64,000 nucleotides of DNA from Durusdinium trenchii (GCA_963970005.1 CAXAMN010022695.1:1466442-1530441); one strand, 5' to 3'. Shown: positions 10,001 through 19,832, counted from the first letter of the stretch. Numbers and translations: made by a program. The notes: generated by a model from the sequence alone, not told the origin.

Positions 10001-11530
10001 GTCCAGACAAAAGGTCTGCGAAAAGTTGCTGCAAGTGGCCTACGCAGAAGGCAAGGCACTTGTCAACAGAGTCTTGAACGGCGGCTCTGTTCCGCCGAAG
10101 CTTCAAAACAATGAATGGCTGAAACGAATGCAACAGGCTGGTATTTACCTGAGGTGGTTTGCGTGCTCAGTGGTGAAGGATGACTATAAGGAGATTCTCC
10201 AGAGTGGCCAAAAAGCTTTCCCTGCTGCAACAGCTTTCTACTATCTTTGGACCTCAGTAGAAGACTACATTCTGGAGCACTGGTGCGAATTCTTGAAAAG
10301 ACTTCAGCCCAGCCATTTGTCGTTGCATTTTGACGGTGTGCGAGTGAGCTCAGATGTCTCCGAGGATGTTGCCAAGATCATTCAGGAATCTGAAGAGCAC
10401 ATCCGAAAAAGCACAGGCTTTGATGTTAAGGTTGTTGAGAAAAGGCATACGCACGTGCTGGAGGCAATCAAACAAAAGGCCAAGTCATCGGCGACGGGTG
10501 AGCCCGATGAATTTCCAGATGCTTTGAAAAAACATGGAAATTGTATTGCTTCTTCTCTTTGGCATTTAGTTGCTTCCAAGAAGGACCTAGTGAGAAAGAT
10601 TGAAGCCGAGCATCCACAGAACACCTACTGCCTAGAGCGCGGGCATCGAAGCTACCGGCAATGCTGTGAGCTGTTTGGAATTGAGCTCGGAGCTACACTT
10701 GGGATTTCGTCCCCGCCACCACATTCATTCCTTCTGCACACAGAGAATGGAGGTACTCCTCACTGCGTTGCCGTCAAGCTAGACAAAGGAAATGCGACCG
10801 TGCATGACCACGACGCGCGCTGGACGATTAGCATCGACAATCTTCTAGCTGCCCTTTTTGAAGGGGTAGATTCACACACAGTCGTTACCTTCACCATTCA
10901 GAATGACCATTGTGCCCCAAGTGACCTATTGCTGGACCTGCAGGCCGGCAGCTCATCATCGGAAGATGAGTTACCAGATGCCGACAGCTTGATCGTGAAT
11001 GATGAGGGGGAAGTCTTCGTGCACGACAACTTGAAGGATTCGATGGAGGAGGAAGTAGCAAGCTTCCTGCAAGAAGTTATTGACGACAACATCCGGAAGA
11101 TTGGTGGGCTGTATCGGTGCACTTTATGCCCATTTCGATCATTTGCCAGGCTTCAACAGCTGCGTGTACATATAGAAAATTATCACACATCAGAGGTGCA
11201 GTTTGCCTGCTCCGGTACAAAACAACTGAAGGTCATTCTTGCTTTACACGATGACGATTGCATTCGCAGGGCCAGAGGCTGTGACTTCTTGTTTCGAAGT
11301 GCTTCGCTCATGGCCCGCAACTGCGCCCCTCCTCTCTCACATCGACAGACCTACATCGACAGAGAAGTTCGACTTCTATTCACAGCAGGCGGCCCTGTCT
11401 ACGTTAACAAAGCGGCTTTCGGCACAACCATCTTTGCCCGCAGAGTCCTCAACATCTACTACGACAAATCTTTCGCCGAGGTCTTGTACCGCGAAGTTGT
11501 ACTTCATCATTCAAATGCTCCGTGGCCTGA
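6978..11530 (+). CDS. SF3 helicase - TV-Pol-like polymerase - protease - zinc finger polyprotein
   Basis: The longest open segment of the window, about 1500 coding residues. The previous segment reaches 7000 in another frame and ends FCFES. This one picks up across a T6 run and a (GCA)n tract, so either a one-base shift or a very short intron separates them. After an acidic linker, domains in order are: D5_N/SF3 helicase, polymerase-like domain, Cys protease-like domain, acidic linker, C2H2 zinc finger and an N-terminal piece of the transposase region (CSGTKQLKVILALHDDD...NIYYDKSFAEVLYREVV). Coding character stops near 11520-11530 and resumes at 11638. The combination is not that of a housekeeping gene and points to a mobile element with its own replication apparatus. 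Confidence 0.75.
7005..7032 (+). repeat. (GCA)n microsatellite inside the large gene
   Basis: About nine GCA triplets. Read in the frame of the helicase segment they give polyalanine. In the frame of the previous segment they follow a TGA stop. Slippage here, or in the T6 run just upstream, could be the cause of the frame change between the two large segments. Confidence 0.8.
7420..8850 (+). other. SF3 (D5-type) helicase domain
   Basis: Walker A is seen as GESPGGVGQS (about 8420; Gln replaces the usual Lys of GKS). It is followed by a strand with acidic end IVITGQEAPE (about 8563), the SF3 signature MSGDGVAGRKPYGYS (about 8635), a strand ending in Asn (WKRLEVN, about 8703) and a possible arginine finger FRRAVVWKP (about 8772). 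The region before Walker A (NGFCFIYNGDGAFQPYSG) resembles the D5_N module that precedes such helicases in viruses and plasmids. Function by family: hexameric 3'-5' DNA unwinding at replication origins. The Lys-to-Gln change in Walker A would hurt ATP hydrolysis unless this branch tolerates it. Confidence 0.7.
9740..10420 (+). other. Superfamily A-like (TV-Pol-like) polymerase domain
   Basis: The motif layout is R-R-F-A-E-G...Q-K-C-A-R-R (9815-9860), then DLDIANCCVTIML (9892) as a candidate motif A with metal-binding Asp. Next comes a conserved-looking R/K helix ending NRVLNGG (10066), and LSLHFDGVRVSSD (10321) as a candidate motif C (HxDG, like the HD(E/S/G) of family A polymerases). TV-Pols occur in virophages and bacterial mobile elements next to SF3 helicases and are predicted prim-pol enzymes. 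Here the helicase lies upstream of the polymerase in one frame. The identification rests on motif spacing and context only; a fold search would settle it. Confidence 0.5.
10480..10900 (+). other. Papain-fold-like Cys...His...Asp protease domain
   Basis: HGNCIASSLWHLVA (10530-10571) has the Cys at the start of a helix as in OTU, C39 and Josephin peptidases. TPHCVAVKLDKGNATVHDHD (10753-10812) supplies the strand with His and a following Asp. The order C-H-D fits papain-like enzymes and not adenovirus/Ulp1 proteases (H-D-C). It would fit processing of the polyprotein or deubiquitination. This is the second Cys/His domain of the element, the first lying at 3865-4240. Confidence 0.45.
11113..11193 (+). 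other. C2H2 zinc finger
   Basis: YRCTLCPFRSFARLQQLRVH with a second His in ENYH gives C-x2-C-x12-H-x4-H, a classical C2H2 finger. It lies just before the region CSGTKQLKVILALHDDD and the transposase-like segment. A DNA-binding role for recognising element ends is inference. Confidence 0.75.
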
Positions 11531-11637
11531 AACGGGCTTGGGCTTGGGATTTCTCGAATGTTTTTCTTTCTGTTTGTGTGTCTTTAAAGCTTGTTCATTA
11601 CAGAGACAGCCCATTAGATTAGATTCAAAGCTCTCTG
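11531..11637 (+). other. Probable intron between helicase-polymerase and transposase segments
   Basis: The helicase frame loses coding character after HHSNAPWPE. The transposase frame starts to make sense right after CTCTGCAG at 11637. In between is a T-rich stretch (GTTTTTCTTTCTGTTTGTG) and another CATTACAG at 11604. The exact donor is not clear; non-GT donors are possible in dinoflagellates. Confidence 0.5.
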
Positions 11638-13089
11638 CAGGTCAAAAGCGTCTGGCCTCGGCTACAACTTCGATCACTGGAAGCTGGCAATCCACTAGGC
11701 CGCCTCTACCCAGCCCACAACAGGGATTGGTGGCCTGTGGTAGAGGACATTTTCGCGTGCAAGCACATTCGCATCATCCTCAACTCTCTCACCACAACGT
11801 TGCTGCGCAATTCCGAGTTCCTCTACTTGTCTGTGGATGCCACGCTCAAAATATGCGCTGGGGTTGCAGGCCAAGCAAGCTGGCGCAGCTCCGTAAAGGT
11901 ACGAAATCAGGCTGCCTTTGGAGACGATGTGGCCTACCGGCGGGTTCTGACAGTACGTGGTCGGACTGGTGCAGTGGTTGCCATGGTGCCAATCAGAGGC
12001 GAGGTGGTAATGGTTAGGGCAAATAGAAAGGTTCAATGCGCCCAATGCATTGATTGCAGCCCAACCCTGACAGGTGAAGATGCAGATTGTATATCTGAAG
12101 CTCTGGCTACTTCTCTGGACACTGAGGCACTGCAACAGGTGCTGTATATAGCCACTGATTCACCTTCTTCGAAGCTCTTTTTTACTTTGAAGAAATGCCT
12201 TGTAAATCTGCGTGCTTTGTCGCTGGATCCGGTGCACTTGGCAATTGTCTACGAGTATGCCCATTGGCACCGTAGAACGTCTGGTTCCAAGGTTTTGCGA
12301 CAGCTCTTGAACAAGGTTAACATTGTCGATCAGCGTTGTTCAGATAAATCTTGGGGTTCTATGTTCTGTGGCTCACATGCCAGTCCCCTGACAGCGCAAG
12401 AGGAACGATTGCGGCATATGATTTTGAATTCCTCCATGCCGGAGCGTGCAGCGAAGATTGTTCTGGCCAGGCTGGATCCTGCGACCCCTTTGTTTTGCAG
12501 GATTACATTCATTGAAACTGTGGCTGCTATCGCGCAGCAGTACGAATCTGAAGTATGCCGCAAGGTGACGGGTCAAAACGAGGAAGTCCGGCAAATACTT
12601 TGGGCCGCGTGTGCCCCAGACCGATTGGGCTGGCTTATGAACAATTTGATGGTTCGTCACGGAATGGAACCTTGGCAGCGGGCTTTACTTCCAAGCGGAA
12701 CTTCGTCGAATGAGGCCCTCCACGCTCAGATAAACACTTGGACGCGTCCAATTCGCACTATGCATCGCAGCACACTGAGATTGAAGCTGCAAATCATGCA
12801 GTTTGGGAAATTGCTGGCGCATCAAACAGCATTGTTTTTCCCAACAAGCAGACAGATGCCGGAAGGAAGCTTGCTGGCACAGTGTGTTGGAGTTGATGTT
12901 TGGTGTGAGGAACAGTGGAGGTGTTGGTGTCGGATTAACAAAGCAAAGCTTCCGCTGCACTCTGCGCGGAGGGATGAAGTCCAGGCTGTAAAGGATTGGC
13001 GCAGCGCCACAACATGTAAACCCAAGACGGTTCGAAAAAAGAGCCAAGAGAACCGTTTTTACATTGGCTCGTCGCCACAGACTGCGTAG
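11638..13089 (+). CDS. DDE transposase-like (RNase H fold) segment
   Basis: From the acceptor CTCTGCAG the frame reads VKSVWPRLQLRSLEAGNPLG, then HNRDWWPVVEDIF and on to a TAG at 13087-13089, about 483 residues. Candidate catalytic acids: FLYLSVDATLKIC (11821; first Asp at the end of a strand), YIATDSPSSKLF or LSLDPVHLAIVYE (12145-12250; second Asp, with a His as in MULE-type enzymes), and GTSSNEALHAQIN (12700; Glu in the N-E-x-L-H-x-x-I-N context common to DDE transposases). A conserved-looking block VLTVRGRTGAVVAMVP lies between. From memory, closely similar proteins are abundant as unnamed products in Symbiodinium genomes, which fits a multicopy element. The DDE call is by motif, not search. 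Confidence 0.65.
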   Translation, partial: QVKSVWPRLQLRSLEAGNPLGRLYPAHNRDWWPVVEDIFACKHIRIILNSLTTTLLRNSEFLYLSVDATLKICAGVAGQASWRSSVKVRNQAAFGDDVAYRRVLTVRGRTGAVVAMVPIRGEVVMVRANRKVQCAQCIDCSPTLTGEDADCISEALATSLDTEALQQVLYIATDSPSSKLFFTLKKCLVNLRALSLDPVHLAIVYEYAHWHRRTSGSKVLRQLLNKVNIVDQRCSDKSWGSMFCGSHASPLTAQEERLRHMILNSSMPERAAKIVLARLDPATPLFCRITFIETVAAIAQQYESEVCRKVTGQNEEVRQILWAACAPDRLGWLMNNLMVRHGMEPWQRALLPSGTSSNEALHAQINTWTRPIRTMHRSTLRLKLQIMQFGKLLAHQTALFFPTSRQMPEGSLLAQCVGVDVWCEEQWRCWCRINKAKLPLHSARRDEVQAVKDWRSATTCKPKTVRKKSQENRFYIGSSPQTA

Positions 13090-14660
13090 AGGCGGTGTCA
13101 AATGACATTCGACTTTTTGCAACCAGAAAAATGTTCATTGCGTCAGCTGACAGACAAGATGTCACGGTTGTAGATTTTAAACTGAGCGTATATATGGATG
13201 GAGATTCAGGCATACGCGTAGTCGCATAGAGATGTGTTTGTGGCGTATGAAAGAGATAAAGGAACAGTGAATAGTGTGAACCTCTGTGCTATTGTGGATT
13301 GAACGCGTGCGTGATGGTGAAACTGAGCAACCTGGTGTAACTGCACCTTTTGTGATGTCGAGTTCCCTTGCCCCACTATAGGCTGTTAGCAGGTTCGGTG
13401 AGGTCATCTTGAAAAAATCTTGAGGGAAGTGCTGTCACGCTTCGGAACCTGCCTACCTTGTGGAGATCTGAAGTCTTGGGACGTGTACGCGAGCGTACAA
13501 CAAACGGTGATTTGCTTGCAATGATTTGTTTCAATCGGTTGGTTGGATCTACTGGTCATGAGTTCAGCCAAGTAGGGTTGCTCTTGGAATAGGGCAACGT
13601 TTGTTGGCGGATCTTCCGCCACGGGTTTAGTGCTTTGTTGTGTCCTTTTCTCTTTTTGATCCGCCCGCACTCTCCTTTATGAAGGGGTCTTCATTCGTTG
13701 CGACCTTTTTGGTTAAATTTTGGGGTGGTAGGTTTCTTCTTTGAGCCACCCTTGCACGGCTGGTTTGCTGCGCTGGTCCCGGTCTCCTTTCTTCCCGTAC
13801 CAGGGTTGTGAGTTAACAAGTGGTGCATCTGGCATGCATGGGTTTTGTTTCTGGTGATGTGATTTCTCTTTCCAATTTATTTTGGTTCATCACCTTTCAT
13901 TGCTAAGCGCATCCCGACTACTATTACTACTATTTGTTGTTTTAAGGTAGTGTTGACATGGTAGACTGATTCGAAAAATTTCGGGGACAACAAATAGTAT
14001 TTGTTACAAAAAGGATAATTTAGCTTTTTCTATATTTCTTGCAGATGGTGGAGTTATAGTTAGGTTTCACTGCGTGCCATATCATATGTGTGTAGGATGG
14101 ACGTGCACAGCGCTAATACGCAAAACTTGATTGCTGGCTGGACGTTTTTTCTGGTAGACAACAAAAGACTAATGTGCTAAATGCGCTAAATAGTTTTCAT
14201 ATGCTGCTGTATTCTGACTGACTAAGACGAAAAACAATAGACGAGAGACCGAGAGACTAAACGAAACGCTTCACCATGCATGTCGATGTGAACTGTTGGC
14301 TATAGTTTTTCCTTTTTTCCCCATGGGTGCGCGGAAGTGTCGTGGGTTTCAATGGGTTTCAATGTCACAAAAGTCATCCGTTCAAAAGGCAATAAAGGAC
14401 AGATGTTTCATTGTTGACTGCAATGTTCTATGTTTACGGTTGCTCCGCTTTTCACCCCTTGGCCCTTTGCCATGGCGCGCAGAGAGCGGCGCGCCAAGCG
14501 GATGGCAGATTGGTATGGACTTGCCGTGGAAGGCCTATACCCGGGTTTGACGGCGAATCGAGTCCTTCCGGGCATGTCCAAAAAGTAGTTGTGAGCCATA
14601 TGGGAGATGATCGAAAACCCAGCGTAAGGAGTTTAATATAAAACAGCCTCTTAGATGTTG
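13090..14660. other. Non-coding, no gene seen
   Basis: Downstream of the transposase stop. AT-rich runs and scattered short frames, with nothing recognisable. I looked for an inverted copy of sequence upstream of 3.4 kb that could mark the end of the mobile element and saw none. Confidence 0.5.
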
Positions 14661-14670
14661 TTAAAACCCT

Positions 14671-15312
14671 CCGCGAAAGCTTCGCGATGAGGTTCGCGAA
14701 AGTACATGTTTTTCGCGAAAGATTTATCGAAGGTTCTGGTTTTAATATTGGTTCTCCTTTTATGGCCCACTGGATAAAAAGCTTCTACGTAGAACTTTAC
14801 TTGGTTTCAGTTTGTTTTGGGATGTCAATGTGTAGTGTAGCGTATGTTTGTGGGATTCCTGTATTATGTGTCATAGATCACAGATGTGTATAGTTGTCAG
14901 AGGCATTTGTGCTTGAAGCAATCTAGCCACAGAGATGGCGCCAAATACAGCCAAAGTGCAATCACCTGGCTGAGCCAGTTTGAGCCAATGGGGAAATCAT
15001 TAATGATTTTTCGCGAAAGATCCGCGAAAGTTTCACGAATGTGCCGATAAAGTTCTGCCTACCAAACTTGACCCCACCCCCATACCCCAACGACCTGGAA
15101 TAGGGATGTGGGGCTGCTGGTCTGTCAGCTTTGGATGACGGCTGTATCAAAGTGGTGCAGGATTTCTTCTTCCGCCCACCGTATCTCTATATATAAATAT
15201 ACATGACTCTCTGACTCACCCAAAACATGTTAAGTAACCAACCTCTCTTGAGGAACATGCTTCGCGATGAGGTCGCGAAAGATCCGCGAAAGATATCTGC
15301 TTTTTCGCGATG
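14671..15312. repeat. Cluster of TTTCGCGAAAG / TCGCGA palindromes
   Basis: Within 640 bp there are three bursts of TTCGCGA-type words: 14671-14730 (five), 15008-15040 (three) and 15258-15315 (four). Examples are CCGCGAAAGCTTCGCGATGAG at 14671 and the near-copy CTTCGCGATGAGGTCGCGAA at 15260. The core TCGCGA is self-complementary and CpG-rich, whereas the surroundings are CpG-poor. It could be a degenerate minisatellite, a multi-site binding region or a methylation-linked element. Confidence 0.75.
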
Positions 15313-15780
15313 AATGGCCATTCCAGGATGAAAGAATATTGATCAAACATCATATGTTGTAGACAAGAAGGTACAGCGGAACATTATATGGCATATTCAT
15401 ACCCAAAGATGCGCCACCGGCATGACAGGTGAGCGCGGCGCTGCGGCAAAGAAGCAGTGTGTTGCGCGAGCCGAAGAGGCCCGGCTCTCATGCTGAGCGT
15501 TCAGCTGTGCGCAAGGGTACGGATTGAAATAGGACAGAACAAACTACACAGTGCACATTCTGAGAACAGTTAGCACAGCAACGACGCCACGACATGTGTC
15601 ATGAGGGAACTTTACGAAATCTTCATGGCTGCAGGTCGCTGAGAAGCTTCCTCCAGGCGGATTACGCCGAAGCGCTCCGCGCCGTTTTTTTCGAATCATG
15701 TTTGATTGTCGTGATGCGAGACACTTCGGCTATTAGTGAATGAGTGACACAAACGCATTAGCCGTTGACAAGTTGACACA

Positions 15781-15918
15781 TTGACAAGTGATCTACCAAT
15801 CACAGATCATCGCCAGGTCGGTTTGCCTATAGGCTGCATTAGGTTTTCCTTGATCCGATTGAATGCGGAAAGCTTGGCACAGGAGCTGCGAAAGGTCTGC
15901 AAAATGCAGCACCTTCAG
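15781..15918 (+). CDS. Exon 1 (or early exon) of unrecognised gene
   Basis: The frame contains IRFSLIRLNAESLAQELRKV and ends CAG|GTGAGG at 15918, a textbook donor. Amphipathic helix composition. It joins exon 16049-16159 in phase 0. No ATG start was fixed; translation may begin upstream. Confidence 0.5.
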
Positions 15919-16048
15919 GTGAGGAGTGGGGAGACGGTCGATGACAGGGCCACTACCCATATCAAGAGGTGTTTTCCTCACATAAACACTAAAATCAATT
16001 TACTGCTTAGTTCCTTACTTTTCACATACCATGGCATGGCTTCTTCAG

Positions 16049-16159
16049 TTGTCTCCTGGAAACGAATGGGAAAGTTTCTCGGATCGACTGTCTTTTCGTG
16101 GCTCAGGCCCGGAAGGCATTGATCCAATAACCATGGAGCGGCTTCTGTGGGGATCTGAA
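16049..16159 (+). CDS. Exon of unrecognised gene (15.8-17.5 kb)
   Basis: Acceptor CTTCTTCAG, then 37 codons beginning LSPGNEWESFSDRLSFRG and ending MERLLWGSE before GAA|GTGAAA. Phase 0 at both ends, matching the previous exon. No family recognised. Confidence 0.5.
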
Positions 16160-16328
16160 GTGAAACATAGAGACTGACAGTGAAGCACTTCAAGAAACAT
16201 ACCCTGTGAACTTTAATCCAATTTGATTCTCAGAGATTAGATTTTGGTCGAGGGCAGTCGGTGAGTTGTAATACAGCGTCCATCCAGATGGTCCCCCCCT
16301 TAATTTCTATGATAGACTTCCATGCAGA

Positions 16329-16494
16329 TGGTCGCCCCTTGAACCAAAAGCAATGTTTCGGTGGATTGTGAACGTCCGCTTTCGATCTTCCCGGTCGGAT
16401 GGATATGTGGTCGTCACTGAGGAGCCAGGTGCAAAAAGGTGGTCCTTCGGTACAAAACGAAGCGCTCGTCGCAGTGACAGGCCACTGGAACGGC
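16329..16494 (+). CDS. Exon of unrecognised gene, basic
   Basis: The frame reads WSPLEPKAMFRWIVNVRF and continues with DGYVVVTEEPGAKRWSFG and a basic tail ending RPLERR. The donor-like CGGC|GTAGAG leaves one base, which joins in frame to the next exon at 16693. The join to exon 16049-16159 does not close with the sites I can see. The basic, beta-rich character would suit an organellar ribosomal or RNA-binding protein, but I do not recognise it. Confidence 0.45.
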
Positions 16495-16692
16495 GTAGAG
16501 TTATGAAGACACAGATGTAATGATATTTGAGATGTATAGAAGGTATCAGACTTTTCTTTTTTCACATGTTCTCCAGAGAGCTGGTTGAAAGGTTTTGATC
16601 AGAATCCTTTTGATGAAGGACTTCTTTTGACAGACTTGGAAGTGCATTGTTTGTTTTGTGTTTTTAACCATCGGATGTTTGCGATGTCCCAG

Positions 16693-16782
16693 GCCTTCCG
16701 CCACAGCATGCGGCAAAGCTCTTGGAGTTTGCCCTTGAGAAGTCCAAGGACACCCGCTTCGTCGAATCGGGGATCTGGCGAG
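16693..16782 (+). CDS. Exon of unrecognised gene
   Basis: Acceptor GATGTCCCAG, frame LPPQHAAKLLEFALEKSKDT then RFVESGIWR, donor GCGAG|GTGGAG. Phase (two bases in, one base out) agrees with both neighbours. Looks like a short helical segment. Confidence 0.55.
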
Positions 16783-17001
16783 GTGGAGGTGAAGAGTCGA
16801 AGCAGAACAGTAAGCTTAGATAAAGGATCTTAGCCAAGTATCATTGTCCTGCGAAGGTCTGCGGAGTGTGAAGAAGAGTAAACACAACAAAAGCAAACAA
16901 ACTCTTCAAAAGCCATGCAAACTGTCAAAGCATCAACAATATACGTGCTATTCATGCTTATTCTTTTTTTGTAAGTCATGGTATGTGGTTGCCCCATCCA
17001 G

Positions 17002-17110
17002 GAGCTACGGGACCCGTCGATGTATATGGTGTCCACGGTGGCAAGGCCAGTGCGTCGTTGGGGAGACAATGCTTTCGTGACCCGTCGGATTGTATTCCGG
17101 GTGCAGAAAG
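17002..17110 (+). CDS. Exon of unrecognised gene
   Basis: Acceptor CCCCATCCAG, donor GAAAG|GTGAGT. The frame that agrees with the previous exon reads GATGPVDVYGVHGGKASASL and ends DPSDCIPGAE. The frame one base away is also fully open (ELRDPSMYMVSTVARPVRRW), so the choice rests on phase. Confidence 0.5.
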
Positions 17111-17411
17111 GTGAGTCGGGCGACGAAATCCATACTCCGGTGGTGTAGGACGCCGCTCCAAAGAGAAACTAGAACTATGGTGCCGAGCGAACATAGAAAC
17201 ATATGATTTGTTGAGCTTACGAAAGCTGATGCTTCAACAAAAACGTACATAGGTTTGTGCTCTGGCTTGTGTTTTGCGCTTGTTAGTTTCACAATCCATG
17301 TGGAGCAGAGTCTGATTCTAGCCACCAAAAAGAACATGTATTGCTTTGCAAGAGTGGCTCTTTCTTTACAGTTTACCTGCGTAGACCATTTACATCCGCA
17401 CCACCTGGCAG

Positions 17412-17496
17412 GGGCTTCAAGCCCAGATGGCACGCCAGGGTCTCAGATTTGGCAGAATTGCGGGCAAGTTACGGAGTTGCAGGAACTTTTGTTTAA
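17412..17496 (+). CDS. Terminal exon of unrecognised gene
   Basis: Acceptor CACCTGGCAG. In the frame carried over from the previous exon it reads GFKPRWHARVSDLAELRASY, then GVAGTFV and TAA at 17494-17496. A second frame (LQAQMARQGLRFGRIAGKLR...) stays open to 17681, so a longer alternative end is possible if the phase assignment is wrong. Confidence 0.45.
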
Positions 17497-17689
17497 CGCT
17501 CAAATCAACATATTTCTGGCGGCCCGACATGGACAAACAATTCAATCAATGCGCCCTGGGCGTTTCAGAGTTGCACGCTGAGGAAATGGTGGAGGCCTCT
17601 GTCCCTTCCAAAGGATGGTTCGACGCGTTGCAAAGACGCAAGGATGATTGGCACGCGAAAATGACGGAGACATTCTTTTAACTCTTTCA

Positions 17690-18700
17690 ACCGTATGATC
17701 ACGTGGCTTTTGGGAGCCTCATTTGTTTTGGCACGAAGCCACTCATGAATTGAATTCACCAAACACTATGTTCATATCTGCGCGGGAATCAATCCGGTTG
17801 ATGGTTATCGAAAAGATTTTTCAATCGGTACCTTTGTGAGGAAAAGGCGTACAACTTGAGCTGGCGCAAGATCGAAAGCCGCAGACTGGCTTGAACGCAA
17901 AAGCGGCCGTACTCTTTTGAAAAGCGTAACAAGCTTTTGAACGTCATGCCAACCGTTCTAGGCTTCGGGAACCATCAGCCATCAGCGCTTGTATCCAAGG
18001 CACAAAGCCAGGAGTGTTCTACTGGGAGAATTTTCACACAGGCCAGAGATCAGTGGACGACGCTTTGGCTGATTCATTAGTTGCAACGCATGCTTCCCAA
18101 TATACATGTGCAATAATTGAACAATGAAAAACAATGAGAAACCGATCTAAGGACCCGCGACGTCCGGTTTCTCCTTCCCCTGTGCGTGGTGGCATGGGCA
18201 AATGAGACCTGTGCGCGCTAGTGAGAAATGTGCCGGTGCTTTTCATCCGCAACGAAATGTTACCAAAAGGTCCCTGCCACATATATATATATTATATTAT
18301 ATAGCTTTTGCTAGTTGATTCTGAATCCACACCAGCTCACTGTCTCAGACCTACGGACGCGGACTCGCGCAGACTTCATTGTCCAAAGTGTCCTCTTTAC
18401 AAACAGGTCGGTTTCTAGGGATTCGGAGTGTGTTTCATTGGTTTTGGTGGTCCTGGAATCATCTATAGTTCTGGGCAATCCGACACCTGGCCTCAGCTGC
18501 AACAGCCATGGGCAACAAACACAAGCTACAAAGCTTCATGGCAAAGCAGTCCCACAAAGAATAACCAAAGTACCTAAATGCAAGGAAACAATCACAAACT
18601 TACTTCGATTATACATTATATGTATTACATTAATATATATATATATATATATTATTGGTATCTTCTTTTGGGATCACATATACTGGCAGGATATCCATCT
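17690..18700. other. Non-coding with AT microsatellites
   Basis: No gene recognised. (AT)n-type runs lie at 18281-18302 and 18631-18655. Confidence 0.5.
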
Positions 18701-18731
18701 TTGCGTCCGTGATGTCTCAGCGTCTTCAGTG

Positions 18732-18863
18732 ATGTCTCGAGCCAAGACGGACCATGTTCTGACAAAGAAGGAGGTCCCGGCCCCGCTAGGCAAGGGAGGC
18801 ACACCAGTCGTAGCGTTCCCGCAGCAGTTCCGGGAAGGAAGGAGGGCAAGACTTCTCTTTTGA
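18732..18863 (+). CDS. Candidate exon or small ORF, unrecognised
   Basis: ATG at 18732 after an acceptor-like GTCTTCAG. The frame reads MSRAKTDHVLTKKEVPAPLG, then KGGTPVVAFPQQFREGRR, and stops with TGA at 18861. The composition is coding-like. No domain recognised. It could be the first of the scattered plus-strand exons up to 26.4 kb. Confidence 0.35.
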   Translation: MSRAKTDHVLTKKEVPAPLGKGGTPVVAFPQQFREGRRARLLF

Positions 18864-19709
18864 CAAGTGAGAGGATTTTTGTGCCAAAGCACTTCGACCA
18901 GATTCCATCAGCCTGTTGCTTGCCTGCGAAGTCCCCGGAAGTGCCAAGGAAAAAAAGAAAACTCTCCCACATGACTAATCTTCAGCGGTTCTGGTTGTGT
19001 ATGGTCAGAATGTCGTGTGATCTTCCAACTCCTCGTAAACACCTTGATCCCCGTGGGCCCTAGGGCCATCGATGAGGTTTGACACCCCAAAAGCACTTGG
19101 GGGTTCTCCAGCCATTGCTGTTTTCAAGTGGCTCCTCCAAATGACTACATCCCAGAAACGAGGACCTTGCCAAACAAGGGATGTTCAGTGATGTTCAGTA
19201 AGGCGCATGCGGATGCATGTGGAAGCTATGGTCTACACCAAGCAAACATATCCACGAGAAAGTCACACTTGATTTACTTGTCTTTGTTGTCTATAGCTGA
19301 TCTATGTAATTCCATTTCAGAACGCATCGCAACGGATAACCAGTGCCTGCAGCATGCGGATCAATAACCTGAAGACTCCGCTATGGCTCTCTGGGCCATC
19401 CGAATGAACTTCTTGATTCCAAAGGGTAAGTCATGAATAACGCATACAGTATATCTTATATATAGAGAGGTTGACATATTAATCCTATATATATAATGGT
19501 TTTGGAGGGCTCTATCATTGTATCATTTAGGCGATTGGCTGTTGATTTTCAGGACACCCCAACCAGCCACCCATACTTCGTGTAGATGCCACCTCGTCTG
19601 ATGGCTTCATAAGTCACCACATCTAGAACCAGTTTTATTAACTATGTCTTAGTATGTGCCATCTACTCTGACTCTTATCTTCACTCTTGGTTCTCTTGCT
19701 TTGCTTCAG

Positions 19710-19832
19710 TTCCTCATTCAGTTCCTCGCTTGGTGCTTCACCCCACATCTTTGGTGGCATCGCCGTCTTCGCTCGCTTCGTCTGTTTCTCATAGGCTCGG
19801 CCAGGAGTTCCCACGACGAGAGTTTTGTCTAT
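19710..19832 (+). CDS. Candidate exon, hydrophobic/basic, unrecognised
   Basis: After the acceptor TTTGCTTCAG the frame reads FLIQFLAWCFTPHLWWHRRL and then RSLRLFLIGSARSS before a stop. Membrane-like. The minus strand is also open here (QYQAPGEAQTKWVKGRDSLI), so the strand is uncertain; neighbouring islands favour plus. Confidence 0.25.

Noticed and set aside
14968-14992. Minus-strand CCATTGGCTCAAAC, similar to the spliced leader
   Set aside because: Two bases are missing and the end differs. No exon follows, so a relic leader is not supported.
1-15780. Terminal inverted repeats or target-site duplications bounding the giant element
   Set aside because: I compared sequence upstream of 1.2 kb and 3.4 kb with sequence downstream of 13.1 kb by eye and found no convincing pair. 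The ends are therefore left undefined.
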